Origin: Rhodocyclaceae bacterium UBA2250
Lineage (GTDB): Bacteria > Pseudomonadota > Gammaproteobacteria > Burkholderiales > Rhodocyclaceae
Assembly (NCBI GenBank): GCA_002347285.1
Contig: DDXW01000018.1
Location: 1 to 21,155, forward strand
Direction of reading: 5' to 3'
Length of the DNA: 21,155 bases
Every line of letters starts with the position of its first letter. Position 1 is the first letter of the stretch. The translations under genes were made by a program, and so were the position numbers. Below, piece after piece: positions 8,819 through 16,201 of the stretch. The notes under the pieces are model-generated. The model did no database searches, was not told the DNA's origin, and worked only from the letters and a program-made list of their open reading frames with translations.

Positions 8819-9729
8819 TGGCGGCGAGCAGGGTCGCCAGCAAAGTCGTCATTTGCGGCGTCGGGCTGATCGGCGGCTCGTTCGCCTTGGCCGTAAAGTC
8901 GGCGCTGGCGGGGCGGCGCGATGCGCCCTCCGTCAGGGTTGTCGGTATGGGGCGCACGCGGGTGCCGCTCGAGCAGGCGCTCCAGCTCGGCGCGATCGAC
9001 GAGATCGGCGCCGACTGGCCGAGCGCGCTCAAGGACGCCGACCTGGTGCTGCTCGGCATGCCGGTCGGCCAGATGGCGCCGGTGATGCAGGCCATCGCGC
9101 CGCATCTCGAGCCGCGGACGCTGGTCACCGACGGCGGCAGCACCAAGAGCGACGTGGTCGCCGCCGCCCGCGCGGCGTTTGGCGACAAGATCCACCAGTT
9201 CGTGCCGGGCCATCCGATCGCCGGCGCGGAGAAGAGCGGCGTCGCCGCCGCGCGCGCCGACCTCTATCACGGCAAGCGCGTCGTGCTGACGCCGCTGCCG
9301 GAAAACACGCCGGCAGCGGTCAAGGCGATCCGCGCCGTCTGGGAAGTCTGCGGCGCCAAGGTGTCCGAACTCGCGCCGGACGAGCACGACCGCGTCTTCG
9401 CCGCGGTGAGCCATCTGCCGCACCTGCTGGCCTTCGCGCTGGTGCATGGCCTCGCCGGCCGCGACAATGCCGACCAGCTGTTTTCGTTCGCCGCCGGCGG
9501 CTTCCGCGACTTCACGCGCATCGCCAGCAGCCATCCGGAGATGTGGCGCGACATCTGCCTCGCCAATCGCAAGGCGCTGCTCAAGGAACTCGACGCCTAC
9601 CTGGCCGAGCTGCTGCGTACGCGCGTGCTGCTGGCCGGTGCCGACAGCGCCGGGCTGGAGGCGATGTTCGCCACGGCGCGTGCGCGCCGCGATGCCTGGC
9701 TGGACTCTTTGCAGCCGGTGGGCGAGTGA
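8818..9729 (+). CDS. tyrA: Prephenate (or arogenate) dehydrogenase
   Basis: Oxidative decarboxylation of prephenate to hydroxyphenylpyruvate, or of arogenate to tyrosine, with NAD(P). 303 residues, a TyrA without mutase or ACT domains. The Rossmann motif GVGLIGGS lies at 14-21, preceded by a VVI strand. H132 in GHPIAGAEKSG is the conserved catalytic-region histidine. VSHLPHLLAFAL and SFAAGGFRDFTRIASS are further TyrA signatures. The ATG overlaps the hisC stop by one base (TGATG), so translational coupling is likely. The longer open frame upstream is out-of-frame hisC sequence, so the start at 8818 is preferred. Prephenate versus arogenate preference cannot be told here. Confidence 0.95.
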   Translation: MAASRVASKVVICGVGLIGGSFALAVKSALAGRRDAPSVRVVGMGRTRVPLEQALQLGAIDEIGADWPSALKDADLVLLGMPVGQMAPVMQAIAPHLEPRTLVTDGGSTKSDVVAAARAAFGDKIHQFVPGHPIAGAEKSGVAAARADLYHGKRVVLTPLPENTPAAVKAIRAVWEVCGAKVSELAPDEHDRVFAAVSHLPHLLAFALVHGLAGRDNADQLFSFAAGGFRDFTRIASSHPEMWRDICLANRKALLKELDAYLAELLRTRVLLAGADSAGLEAMFATARARRDAWLDSLQPVGE

Positions 9730-11687
9730 TGGAGCATCTTGATCTGCCGCCGCTGGCGCGCGCCGCCGGCACCGTGAAGCTGCCCGGCTCGAAGAGCATC
9801 TCCAACCGCATGCTGCTGCTCGCCGCGCTGGCGGAAGGGCATACCGAGATCCGCGACCTGCTCGATTCCGACGATACGCGCGTCATGCTCTCCGCGCTGG
9901 CGGCGCTCGGCGTCGGCCTCGAGCCGAAGGGAACGAACGCCTGGCGCGTGAACGGCGTCGGCGGCGTCTTCCCGGTCAAGCACGGCAGCCTGTTCATGGG
10001 CAACGCCGGCACGGCGATCCGTCCGCTGACGGCGGCGCTGGCGCTGTCCGGCGGCCGCTACAAACTTTCCGGCGTGCCGCGCATGCACGAGCGGCCGATC
10101 GGCGACCTGGTCGACGGCCTTCGCCAGATCGGCTGCCGCATCAGCTACGCCGGCAACGAAGGCTTCCCGCCCTTGGAGATCTTCCCCGGGGACGTGCGGC
10201 TCGACGCGCCGATCCAGGTGCGCGGCGACGTCTCCTCGCAGTTCCTCACCGCCTTGCTGATGGCGCTGCCGCTGACCGGAGAAAAAGTGGTCATCGAGAT
10301 GACCACCGAGCTGATCTCCAAGCCCTACATCGAGATCACGCTGAATTTGATGGCGCGTTTCGGTGTGACGGTCGAGCGCGAAGGCTGGCAGCGCTTCACG
10401 ATTTCCGCCGGCCAGCGCTATCGCAGTCCCGGCCTGCTGCATGTCGAGGGCGACGCCTCGGCGGCGTCGTATTTCCTCGCGGCGGGCGCCATCGGCGGCG
10501 GCCCGGTGCGCGTCGAGGGGGTCGGCCGGAACGGCATCCAGGGCGACGTCCGCTTTGCTGACGCGCTGGAGACGATGGGCGCGAAGATCGTCTGGGACGA
10601 CTGTTACATCGAGGCTTCTGCGCCGGCCGATGGAAAGCTGAAGGCTTTCGACCTCGACCTCAACCACATTCCCGATGCCGCGATGACGCTCGCCGTCGCC
10701 GCGCTGTTCGCCGACGGCAGATGCGTGCTGCGCAACATCGCCTCCTGGCGGGTCAAGGAAACCGACCGCATCGCCGCGATGACGACGGAGTTGCGCAAGC
10801 TCGGCGCAACGGTGGAGGAGGGCGATGACTGGCTGGCCGTCACTCCGCCGCCGTCGTTCAAGCCCAACGCCGCGATCGACACCTACGACGACCACCGCAT
10901 GGCGATGTGCTTCTCGCTCGCCGCGCTAGGGGGCGTGCCGGTGCGCATCAACGACCCGATGTGCGTGGTCAAGACCTTCCCGGACTACTTCGACGCCTTC
11001 GCGCGCATCGCCGCCCCGGTGATCGCCATCGACGGGCCGTCGGCTTCCGGCAAGGGCACGGTCGCGCAGCGCGTCGCCCAGGCGCTCGGCTTCCGCTTCC
11101 TCGACAGCGGCGCCCTCTACCGCCTCACCGCGCTGGCGGCGATGCGGGAGAATGTCCCGCTCGACGACGAGGCGGCGGTCGCGGCGATCGCCGCCGAGTT
11201 GCCCGCCGAGTTCGTCGGCGACAATATTTATCTTGGGAAAGAATACGTTAGCGAGGCGATCCGCGCCGAAGCGGTCGGCGTCGGCGCCTCGAAAGTGGCG
11301 GCTTTCCCCGCCGTGCGGGCCGCCCTGCTCGAACGCCAGCGTGCCTACCGGCGCTTTCCGGGCCTGGTCGCCGACGGCCGCGACATGGGCTCGGTGGTCT
11401 TCCCCGACGCACCGGTGAAGGTGTTTCTGACCGCCAGCGCCGAGGCGCGCGGCGAAAGACGCTATAAACAGTTGATCGACAAGGGAATGCCTGCTAACAT
11501 GCGCCCCCTTTTGCAGGACATCGTGAAGGACCTGAGGGAACGCGATGCGCGCGATGCCGCGCGCAGCGTGGCGCCCTTGAAGCAATGCCCCGATGCCGAC
11601 CTGGTGGACACCACCGAGTTGAACATCGAGCAAGCCGTGGCAGCGGTGATGGAGAGTGTCCATCGCCGCATGCCGTTCATCAACTAG
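9729..11687 (+). CDS. aroA-cmk: Bifunctional EPSP synthase/cytidylate kinase (AroA-Cmk fusion)
   Basis: 652 residues in one uninterrupted frame. Residues 1 to about 427 are 3-phosphoshikimate 1-carboxyvinyltransferase, the sixth shikimate step. Motifs: LPGSKSISNR at 18-27, GNAGTAIRPLT, VPRMHERPIGDLVDGLRQIG, KETDRIAAM and DDHRMAM. The GNAGTAxRP loop is of the glyphosate-sensitive class I type. Residues from about 430 are cytidylate kinase, which phosphorylates CMP and dCMP. The P-loop GPSASGKG is at 436-443, and FLDSGALYRL, VADGRDMGSVVFPDA and RERDARD follow. AroA's end FPDYFDAFARIAA runs directly into PVIAIDG with no linker and no internal start methionine. The ATG overlaps the tyrA stop as TGATG. 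Such fusions are annotated in other Betaproteobacteria. The fusion couples aromatic synthesis to pyrimidine recycling by stoichiometry only; channeling would not make sense. Confidence 0.95.
   Translation: MEHLDLPPLARAAGTVKLPGSKSISNRMLLLAALAEGHTEIRDLLDSDDTRVMLSALAALGVGLEPKGTNAWRVNGVGGVFPVKHGSLFMGNAGTAIRPLTAALALSGGRYKLSGVPRMHERPIGDLVDGLRQIGCRISYAGNEGFPPLEIFPGDVRLDAPIQVRGDVSSQFLTALLMALPLTGEKVVIEMTTELISKPYIEITLNLMARFGVTVEREGWQRFTISAGQRYRSPGLLHVEGDASAASYFLAAGAIGGGPVRVEGVGRNGIQGDVRFADALETMGAKIVWDDCYIEASAPADGKLKAFDLDLNHIPDAAMTLAVAALFADGRCVLRNIASWRVKETDRIAAMTTELRKLGATVEEGDDWLAVTPPPSFKPNAAIDTYDDHRMAMCFSLAALGGVPVRINDPMCVVKTFPDYFDAFARIAAPVIAIDGPSASGKGTVAQRVAQALGFRFLDSGALYRLTALAAMRENVPLDDEAAVAAIAAELPAEFVGDNIYLGKEYVSEAIRAEAVGVGASKVAAFPAVRAALLERQRAYRRFPGLVADGRDMGSVVFPDAPVKVFLTASAEARGERRYKQLIDKGMPANMRPLLQDIVKDLRERDARDAARSVAPLKQCPDADLVDTTELNIEQAVAAVMESVHRRMPFIN
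11472..11500 (+). promoter_or_regulatory. Sigma-70 promoter candidate inside cmk, reading into rpsA
   Basis: TTGATC at 11472-11477, a 17-base spacer, and TAACAT at 11495-11500 preceded by TG at 11492-11493 (extended -10). Transcription would start near 11507 and give a leader of about 215 bases before rpsA. The -10 region is encoded by CCT GCT AAC, and the CCT and GCT codons are unusual in this GC-rich gene. Internal rpsA promoters in or near cmk are also known in E. coli. Confidence 0.55.
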
Positions 11688-11688
11688 C

Positions 11689-11711
11689 CCGTCGCAACTG
11701 ACGGTTTTTTT
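11689..11711 (+). terminator. Hairpin plus T7 between cmk and rpsA (terminator or rpsA leader element)
   Basis: CCGTC (11689-11693), loop GCAACT, GACGG (11700-11704), then seven Ts (11705-11711). The stem is only 5 base pairs but perfect and directly followed by the T-run, starting one base after the cmk stop. It ends ten bases before the rpsA ATG, so transcripts from the cmk-internal promoter must also pass it. It may terminate part of the aroA-cmk transcription, act as an attenuator, or present a U-rich site to S1 protein. Confidence 0.5.
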
Positions 11712-11721
11712 GGAAACTTTT

Positions 11722-13431
11722 ATGTCTGCTACCGCTGCCGCCGTGAATCCCGCCAACGAATCCTTTGCCGCCCTCTTCGAAGAGAGCCTCTCGCGCCAGG
11801 AAATGCGCGCCGGCGAAGTCATCACGGCCGAAGTCGTCCGCATCGACCAGAACTTCGTGGTCGTCAACGCGGGCCTGAAATCCGAATCTTTCATCCCGGT
11901 CGACGAGTTCAAGAACGACCGCGGCGAAGTCGAAGCCACCCCGGGCGAGTTCGTGCAGGTCGCCATCGAGATGCTCGAGGACGGCTACGGCGAGACCCGC
12001 CTGTCGCGCGACAAGGCCAAGCGCATCGCCGCCTGGAACGACCTCGACAAGGCCATGACCGACAGCATCCTCGTCAAGGGCGTGATCACCGGCAAGGTCA
12101 AGGGCGGCCTGACCGTCATGACCAACGGCATCCGCGCCTTCCTGCCCGGCTCGCTGGTCGACACCCGTCCGATCAAGGACACCACCCCGTTCGAGGGCAA
12201 GGAATACGAATTCAAGGTCATCAAGCTCGACCGCAAGCGCAACAACGTCGTGCTGTCGCGCCGCGCCGTGCTCGAGGCCAACATGGGCGAGGAGCGCCAG
12301 AAGCTGCTGGAGAACCTGCAGGAAGGCACCGTCGTCAAGGGCATCGTCAAGAACATCACCGAATACGGCGCCTTCGTCGACCTCGGCGGCATCGACGGCC
12401 TGCTGCACATCACCGACCTGGCCTGGCGCCGCGTGCGTCACCCGAGCGAAGTGCTCAACGTCGGCGACGAGGTCACCGCCAAGGTGCTCAAGTTCGACCA
12501 GGAGAAGAACCGCGTCAGCCTCGGCATGAAGCAGCTCGGCGAGGATCCGTGGGTGGGCATCGCGCGCCGCTATCCGTCCGGCACCCGCCTGTTCGGCAAG
12601 GTCACCAACCTGACCGACTACGGCTCGTTCGTCGAGATCGAGCAGGGCATCGAAGGCTTGGTGCACGTCTCCGAGATGGACTGGACCAACAAGAACATCC
12701 ATCCGTCCAAGGTCGTCCAGCTCGGCGACGAGGTCGAGGTGATGATCCTCGAGATCGACGAGGAGCGCCGCCGCATCTCCCTCGGCATGAAGCAGTGCAT
12801 GCCCAACCCGTGGGAAGACTTCGCGATGAACCACAAGAAGGGCGACAAGGTGAAGGGCGCCATCAAGTCGATCACCGACTTCGGCATCTTCATCGGCCTG
12901 CCCGGCGGCATCGACGGCCTGGTGCATCTCTCCGACCTCTCCTGGTCGCTGACCGGCGAGGAAGCCAAGCAGAACTACAAGAAGGGCGACGAGGTCGAGG
13001 CCGTGGTGCTGTCGATCGACGTCGAGAAGGAGCGCATCTCGCTCGGCATCAAGCAGCTCGACGGCGACCCCTTCACCAGCTTCATCGCCACGCACGACAA
13101 GAACAGCCTGGTGAGCGGCACGGTGAAGAGCGTCGACCAGCGCGGCGCGGTGATCGAACTGGGCGGCGACGTCGAAGGCTATCTGCGCGCTTCCGAGTTC
13201 TCGCGCGACCGCATCGAGGACCTGAGCCAGCACCTCAAGGTCGGCGACAGCGTCGAGGCGCTGATCATCAACGTCGACCGCAAGTCGCGTTCGCTCAACC
13301 TGTCGATCAAGGCGAAGGACCAGGCCGAGCAGACCGAGGCGATGCAGAAGCTGTCGGCCGACTCCGCCGCCGCCGCGACCGGGACCACCAATCTCGGCGC
13401 CCTGCTGAAAGCGAAACTCAACCAGCAGTAA
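11722..13431 (+). CDS. rpsA: 30S ribosomal protein S1
   Basis: 569 residues (E. coli S1 557) with six S1 RNA-binding repeats, roughly at 31-97, 115-181, 202-270, 287-357, 374-444 and 461-530. Repeats 3-6 carry the ITEYGAFVDLGGIDGLLHITD-type core and end in RISLGMKQ or RVSLGMKQ. The protein holds mRNA on the 30S subunit during initiation. The start at 11722 gives MSATAAAVNPANESFAALFE, which matches betaproteobacterial S1; upstream in-frame codons lie in cmk and the leader. Only a weak GGA precedes the ATG by 7 bases. A degenerate Shine-Dalgarno and autogenous control are known for E. coli rpsA, which fits the structured U-rich leader here. Confidence 0.97.
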   Translation: MSATAAAVNPANESFAALFEESLSRQEMRAGEVITAEVVRIDQNFVVVNAGLKSESFIPVDEFKNDRGEVEATPGEFVQVAIEMLEDGYGETRLSRDKAKRIAAWNDLDKAMTDSILVKGVITGKVKGGLTVMTNGIRAFLPGSLVDTRPIKDTTPFEGKEYEFKVIKLDRKRNNVVLSRRAVLEANMGEERQKLLENLQEGTVVKGIVKNITEYGAFVDLGGIDGLLHITDLAWRRVRHPSEVLNVGDEVTAKVLKFDQEKNRVSLGMKQLGEDPWVGIARRYPSGTRLFGKVTNLTDYGSFVEIEQGIEGLVHVSEMDWTNKNIHPSKVVQLGDEVEVMILEIDEERRRISLGMKQCMPNPWEDFAMNHKKGDKVKGAIKSITDFGIFIGLPGGIDGLVHLSDLSWSLTGEEAKQNYKKGDEVEAVVLSIDVEKERISLGIKQLDGDPFTSFIATHDKNSLVSGTVKSVDQRGAVIELGGDVEGYLRASEFSRDRIEDLSQHLKVGDSVEALIINVDRKSRSLNLSIKAKDQAEQTEAMQKLSADSAAAATGTTNLGALLKAKLNQQ

Positions 13432-13453
13432 GCCGCTGCGGAAAGTTCCGGTC

Positions 13454-13741
13454 ATGACCAAGTCCGAGTTGATCGCTCGCCTGGCGCAGCGTTTTCCGCA
13501 GCTGGTCGCGAAGGATGCCGATCTTTCCGTGAAGATGATTCTCGATGCGATGTCCGAGGCGCTGACCAAGGGCGATCGCATCGAGATTCGCGGCTTCGGC
13601 AGCTTTTCGCTCAACTACCGGCCGCCGCGCATCGGCCGCAATCCGAAGTCGGGGGTCAAGGTTGAGGTGCCGGCGAAGTACGTGCCGCATTTCAAGGCCG
13701 GCAAGGAGTTGCGCGAGCGCGTCGACCAGAACGGCAAGTAG
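13454..13741 (+). CDS. ihfB: Integration host factor subunit beta
   Basis: A 95-residue DNA-bending protein that pairs with IhfA; roles in nucleoid structure, sigma-54 promoters, recombination and replication. The HU/IHF fold is clear: MTKSELIARLAQ helix, the GDRIEIRGFGSFSLNYR beta region, and the arm with the RIGRNPKSG tip whose proline intercalates into DNA. K-rich VPHFKAGKELRERV ends the protein. The sequence is IhfB rather than HU because of the FGSFSLNYRPPRIGRNP pattern and its position directly after rpsA, as in E. coli. The gap to rpsA is 22 bases with no terminator visible. Confidence 0.96.
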   Translation: MTKSELIARLAQRFPQLVAKDADLSVKMILDAMSEALTKGDRIEIRGFGSFSLNYRPPRIGRNPKSGVKVEVPAKYVPHFKAGKELRERVDQNGK

Positions 13742-13751
13742 GCCGCCGGCG

Positions 13752-14042
13752 ATGAACGCGCTGCTCTGGCTCCTGCGCGGCGTCCTGTTCGTCATCCTGC
13801 TCGGGCTGGCGATCAAGAACAGCGGCGACGTCGAGTTGCGCTTCTTCTTCGACGCGCACTGGCAGGCGCCGTTGTCGCTCGCCCTGCTGATCGCCTTGGT
13901 GTCCGGCGTCGTGCTCGGCCTGCTGGCCCTGCTGCCCCAGCTGGTGCGCCAGCGCCGCCGGATTGCCGGGCTGCAGCGTCAGCTCGACCGGCACGACAGG
14001 CAGACGGCAGCGGTCCAGCCGCCGGACCGGACCGCGGGCTAG
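13752..14042 (+). CDS. lapA: LapA family inner-membrane protein (DUF1049)
   Basis: 96 residues. Two membrane segments are visible, about residues 5-22 (LLWLLRGVLFVILLGLAI) and 41-62 (LSLALLIALVSGVVLGLLAL), joined by the DUF1049 signature NSGDVELRFFF. An Arg-rich cytoplasmic tail that could form a short coiled coil follows. LapA works with LapB in controlling LPS synthesis through LpxC turnover in enterobacteria. The ATG at 13752 lies 10 bases after the ihfB stop and has no clear Shine-Dalgarno; earlier in-frame codons are inside ihfB. It precedes lapB by five bases. Confidence 0.9.
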   Translation: MNALLWLLRGVLFVILLGLAIKNSGDVELRFFFDAHWQAPLSLALLIALVSGVVLGLLALLPQLVRQRRRIAGLQRQLDRHDRQTAAVQPPDRTAG

Positions 14043-14047
14043 CCAGC

Positions 14048-15268
14048 GTGGAAATCGAACTCTGGTGGCTGCTGGTCCTGCCGGTCTTCTTCGGCTTCGG
14101 CTGGCTGGCGGCGCGCATCGACATCAAGCAGCTGCTCAGCGAGTCGCGCGCGTTGCCGCGCTCCTATTTCACCGGCCTCAATTTCCTGCTCAACGAGCAG
14201 CCCGACAAGGCGATCGAGGCCTTCCTCGAAGCCGCCCGCCTGGATCCCGAAACCGTCGAACTGCACTTCGCCCTCGGCAACCTGTTCCGCCGCCGCGGCG
14301 AGACCGACCGCGCGATCCGCGTGCACAAACACCTGATCGAGCGCGACGCTTCGCTGTCCCAGCTCAGCGAGGAGCAGCGCCTGCACGCGCTCGCCGAACT
14401 CGGCCAGGACTACCTGAAGGCCGGCCTGCTCGACCGCGCCGAGGAAATCTTCGTCAAGCTGCGCGGCACGCAGCGTGACGAGGAGGCGCTGCGCAACCTG
14501 CTCGAGATCTACCAGCAGGAAAAGGATTGGGAGAAGGCGATCGCGATCGCCGAGCAGATGCCCGGCCACGCCGAGCACCTGTGGCAGAAGGAGATCGCCG
14601 AGTTCCATTGCGAGCTGGCGGCCTCCGACCTGCTCAACGGCCGGCTCGACGAGGCGCGGCGCCGCCTCGACGCCGCGCTGGCGACGAACCGCAAGTGCGT
14701 GCGCGCGACGCTGATGCGCGGCGAGCTCGAAGCGAAACTCGGCGCCGGCGAGGCGGCGGATGCCGCCTCCGCCGCCAGACTGGAGGCGGCGCTGGCGATC
14801 TGGCAGGGCATCGAGCAGCAGAACCCGGTGTTCCTGTCCCTGGCCGCCGAGAAGATGCTGGACGCCTACCGCGCCCTCGGCCGCGAAGCGGCCGGCATCG
14901 AGCTGTTGCGCGCCTACCTTGAGCGTCATTCATCGCTCGACCTGCTCGACGCCGTGTTCCACGCCGAACTGCGCGCGCGCGGCCCGGAAGCCGCCTATCG
15001 GCTGGTGCGCGACGAGCTGCGGCGCAACCCCACGCTGCTCGGTCTCGACAAGCTGATCGAGGCCCAGATCCTGCTCGTGCCGCCCGAGAAGCGCGCCGAT
15101 CTCGAACTGGTGAAGAATCTGATCCATAACCATACACGCCGCGTCGCGCGCTACCGCTGCGACGACTGCGGCTTCAAGGCGCGCCAGTTCCACTGGCGCT
15201 GCCCGGCCTGCGGCGGCTGGGAGACCTTCCCGCCGAAGCGCACCGAAGAATTCGATCTCGCCCCATGA
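14048..15268 (+). CDS. lapB: LPS assembly protein LapB (TPR and rubredoxin-type zinc domain)
   Basis: 406 residues from a GTG start (14048). An N-terminal membrane anchor covers about 4-20 (LWWLLVLPVFFGFGWLA). TPR helices fill the middle: FTGLNFLLNEQPDKAIEAFLEAARLDPETVELHFALGNL is the first clear repeat, and KAGLLDRAEEIFVKL is another. A C-terminal rubredoxin-like zinc knuckle has cysteines C371, C374, C385 and C388. In E. coli LapB (YciM) regulates FtsH-dependent LpxC degradation and so LPS amount. Neighbours support this: lapA is upstream and two heptose genes follow. The last bases overlap hldE1 as ATGA. Confidence 0.95.
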   Translation: MEIELWWLLVLPVFFGFGWLAARIDIKQLLSESRALPRSYFTGLNFLLNEQPDKAIEAFLEAARLDPETVELHFALGNLFRRRGETDRAIRVHKHLIERDASLSQLSEEQRLHALAELGQDYLKAGLLDRAEEIFVKLRGTQRDEEALRNLLEIYQQEKDWEKAIAIAEQMPGHAEHLWQKEIAEFHCELAASDLLNGRLDEARRRLDAALATNRKCVRATLMRGELEAKLGAGEAADAASAARLEAALAIWQGIEQQNPVFLSLAAEKMLDAYRALGREAAGIELLRAYLERHSSLDLLDAVFHAELRARGPEAAYRLVRDELRRNPTLLGLDKLIEAQILLVPPEKRADLELVKNLIHNHTRRVARYRCDDCGFKARQFHWRCPACGGWETFPPKRTEEFDLAP

Positions 15269-16194
15269 ACATGCAACCGCCCGCTACCCGCCAGGCCCGG
15301 ATTCTGGTCGTCGGCGACGTGATGCTCGACCGCTACTGGTTCGGCGACGTCTCGCGCATCTCGCCCGAGGCGCCGGTGCCGGTCGTCAAGGTCGAGAAGA
15401 GCGAGGAACGTCCCGGCGGCGCCGCCAACGTCGCGCGCAACATCGCCGCGCTCGGCGCGCAGGCCGCGCTGCTGTCGGTGGTCGGCGCCGACGAGGCGGG
15501 CCAGGCGCTCGCCCGGCTGCTCGCCGCCTCCGCCATCGACGCCAGCCTGCACGAGGATCCGCAGCTGTCCACCACCGTCAAGCTGCGCGTGCTCGGCCGC
15601 CAGCAGCAGCTCCTGCGCATCGACTTCGAGAACTGGCCGGCGCACGAGGTGCTGCAGACCAAGCTCGCCGAGTTCCAGCAGCGCATCGCGCAATGCGACG
15701 TGGTGATCCTCTCCGACTACGGCAAGGGCGGCCTGACGCACATCGCCGAGATGATCCGCATCGCGCGCGCGCACAAGAAGCCGGTACTGGTCGACCCGAA
15801 AGGCGACGATTACGCGCGCTACGCCGGCGCGAGCGTGATCACGCCGAACCGCGCCGAGCTGCGCGAGGTGGTCGGCCGCTGGAGCGACGAGGCCGATCTG
15901 GCGGCGCGCGTCGCCCGGCTGCGCGGCGAGCTCGGCCTCGATGCCGTGCTGCTGACGCGCTCCGAGGAAGGCATGACGCTGTTCGCCGCCGACGGCGCCA
16001 CGCACGAGCCGGCGCAGGCGCGCGAGGTCTATGATGTGAGCGGCGCGGGCGACACCGTGATCGCCACGCTGGCGGTGATGCTGGCCAGCGGCCGGTCGCT
16101 GGCCGAGGCGATGCGCTGGGCCAACCGGGCGGCCGGCGTCGTCGTCGGCAAGCTCGGCACCGCGACCTGTTCGCTGGAGGAGCTGGGGAAATGA
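15265..16194 (+). CDS. hldE1: D-glycero-beta-D-manno-heptose-7-phosphate kinase (HldE N-terminal type)
   Basis: A 309-residue PfkB/ribokinase-fold kinase (rfaE1) that phosphorylates heptose-7-phosphate at C1 on the way to ADP-heptose for the LPS inner core. Seen motifs: VVGDVMLDRYWFGDVSRISPEAP (7-35 region), RPGGAANVARNIAALG, and DVSGAGDTVIAT with catalytic base D263. E. coli HldE also has a C-terminal adenylyltransferase domain; here the protein stops after the kinase domain, so the adenylyltransferase must be a separate gene not in this window. The start overlaps lapB, and hldD follows after seven bases. Confidence 0.95.
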   Translation: MNMQPPATRQARILVVGDVMLDRYWFGDVSRISPEAPVPVVKVEKSEERPGGAANVARNIAALGAQAALLSVVGADEAGQALARLLAASAIDASLHEDPQLSTTVKLRVLGRQQQLLRIDFENWPAHEVLQTKLAEFQQRIAQCDVVILSDYGKGGLTHIAEMIRIARAHKKPVLVDPKGDDYARYAGASVITPNRAELREVVGRWSDEADLAARVARLRGELGLDAVLLTRSEEGMTLFAADGATHEPAQAREVYDVSGAGDTVIATLAVMLASGRSLAEAMRWANRAAGVVVGKLGTATCSLEELGK

Positions 16195-16201
16195 GGAAAG
16201 C

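Noticed and set aside
8853..9728. N-terminal extension of AroA into tyrA sequence
   Set aside because: The extra residues are out-of-frame tyrA, Arg-rich and without homology; the ATG at 9729 begins the true AroA N-terminus.
11722..13431. Repeated similar segments as a possible DNA repeat array
   Set aside because: They are the S1 domain repeats of ribosomal protein S1, diverged at DNA level.
11680..13614. A 644-codon open frame antisense to rpsA and ihfB
   Set aside because: Same antisense artefact of GC-rich codon bias; no recognisable domain and repetitive composition reflecting S1 repeats.
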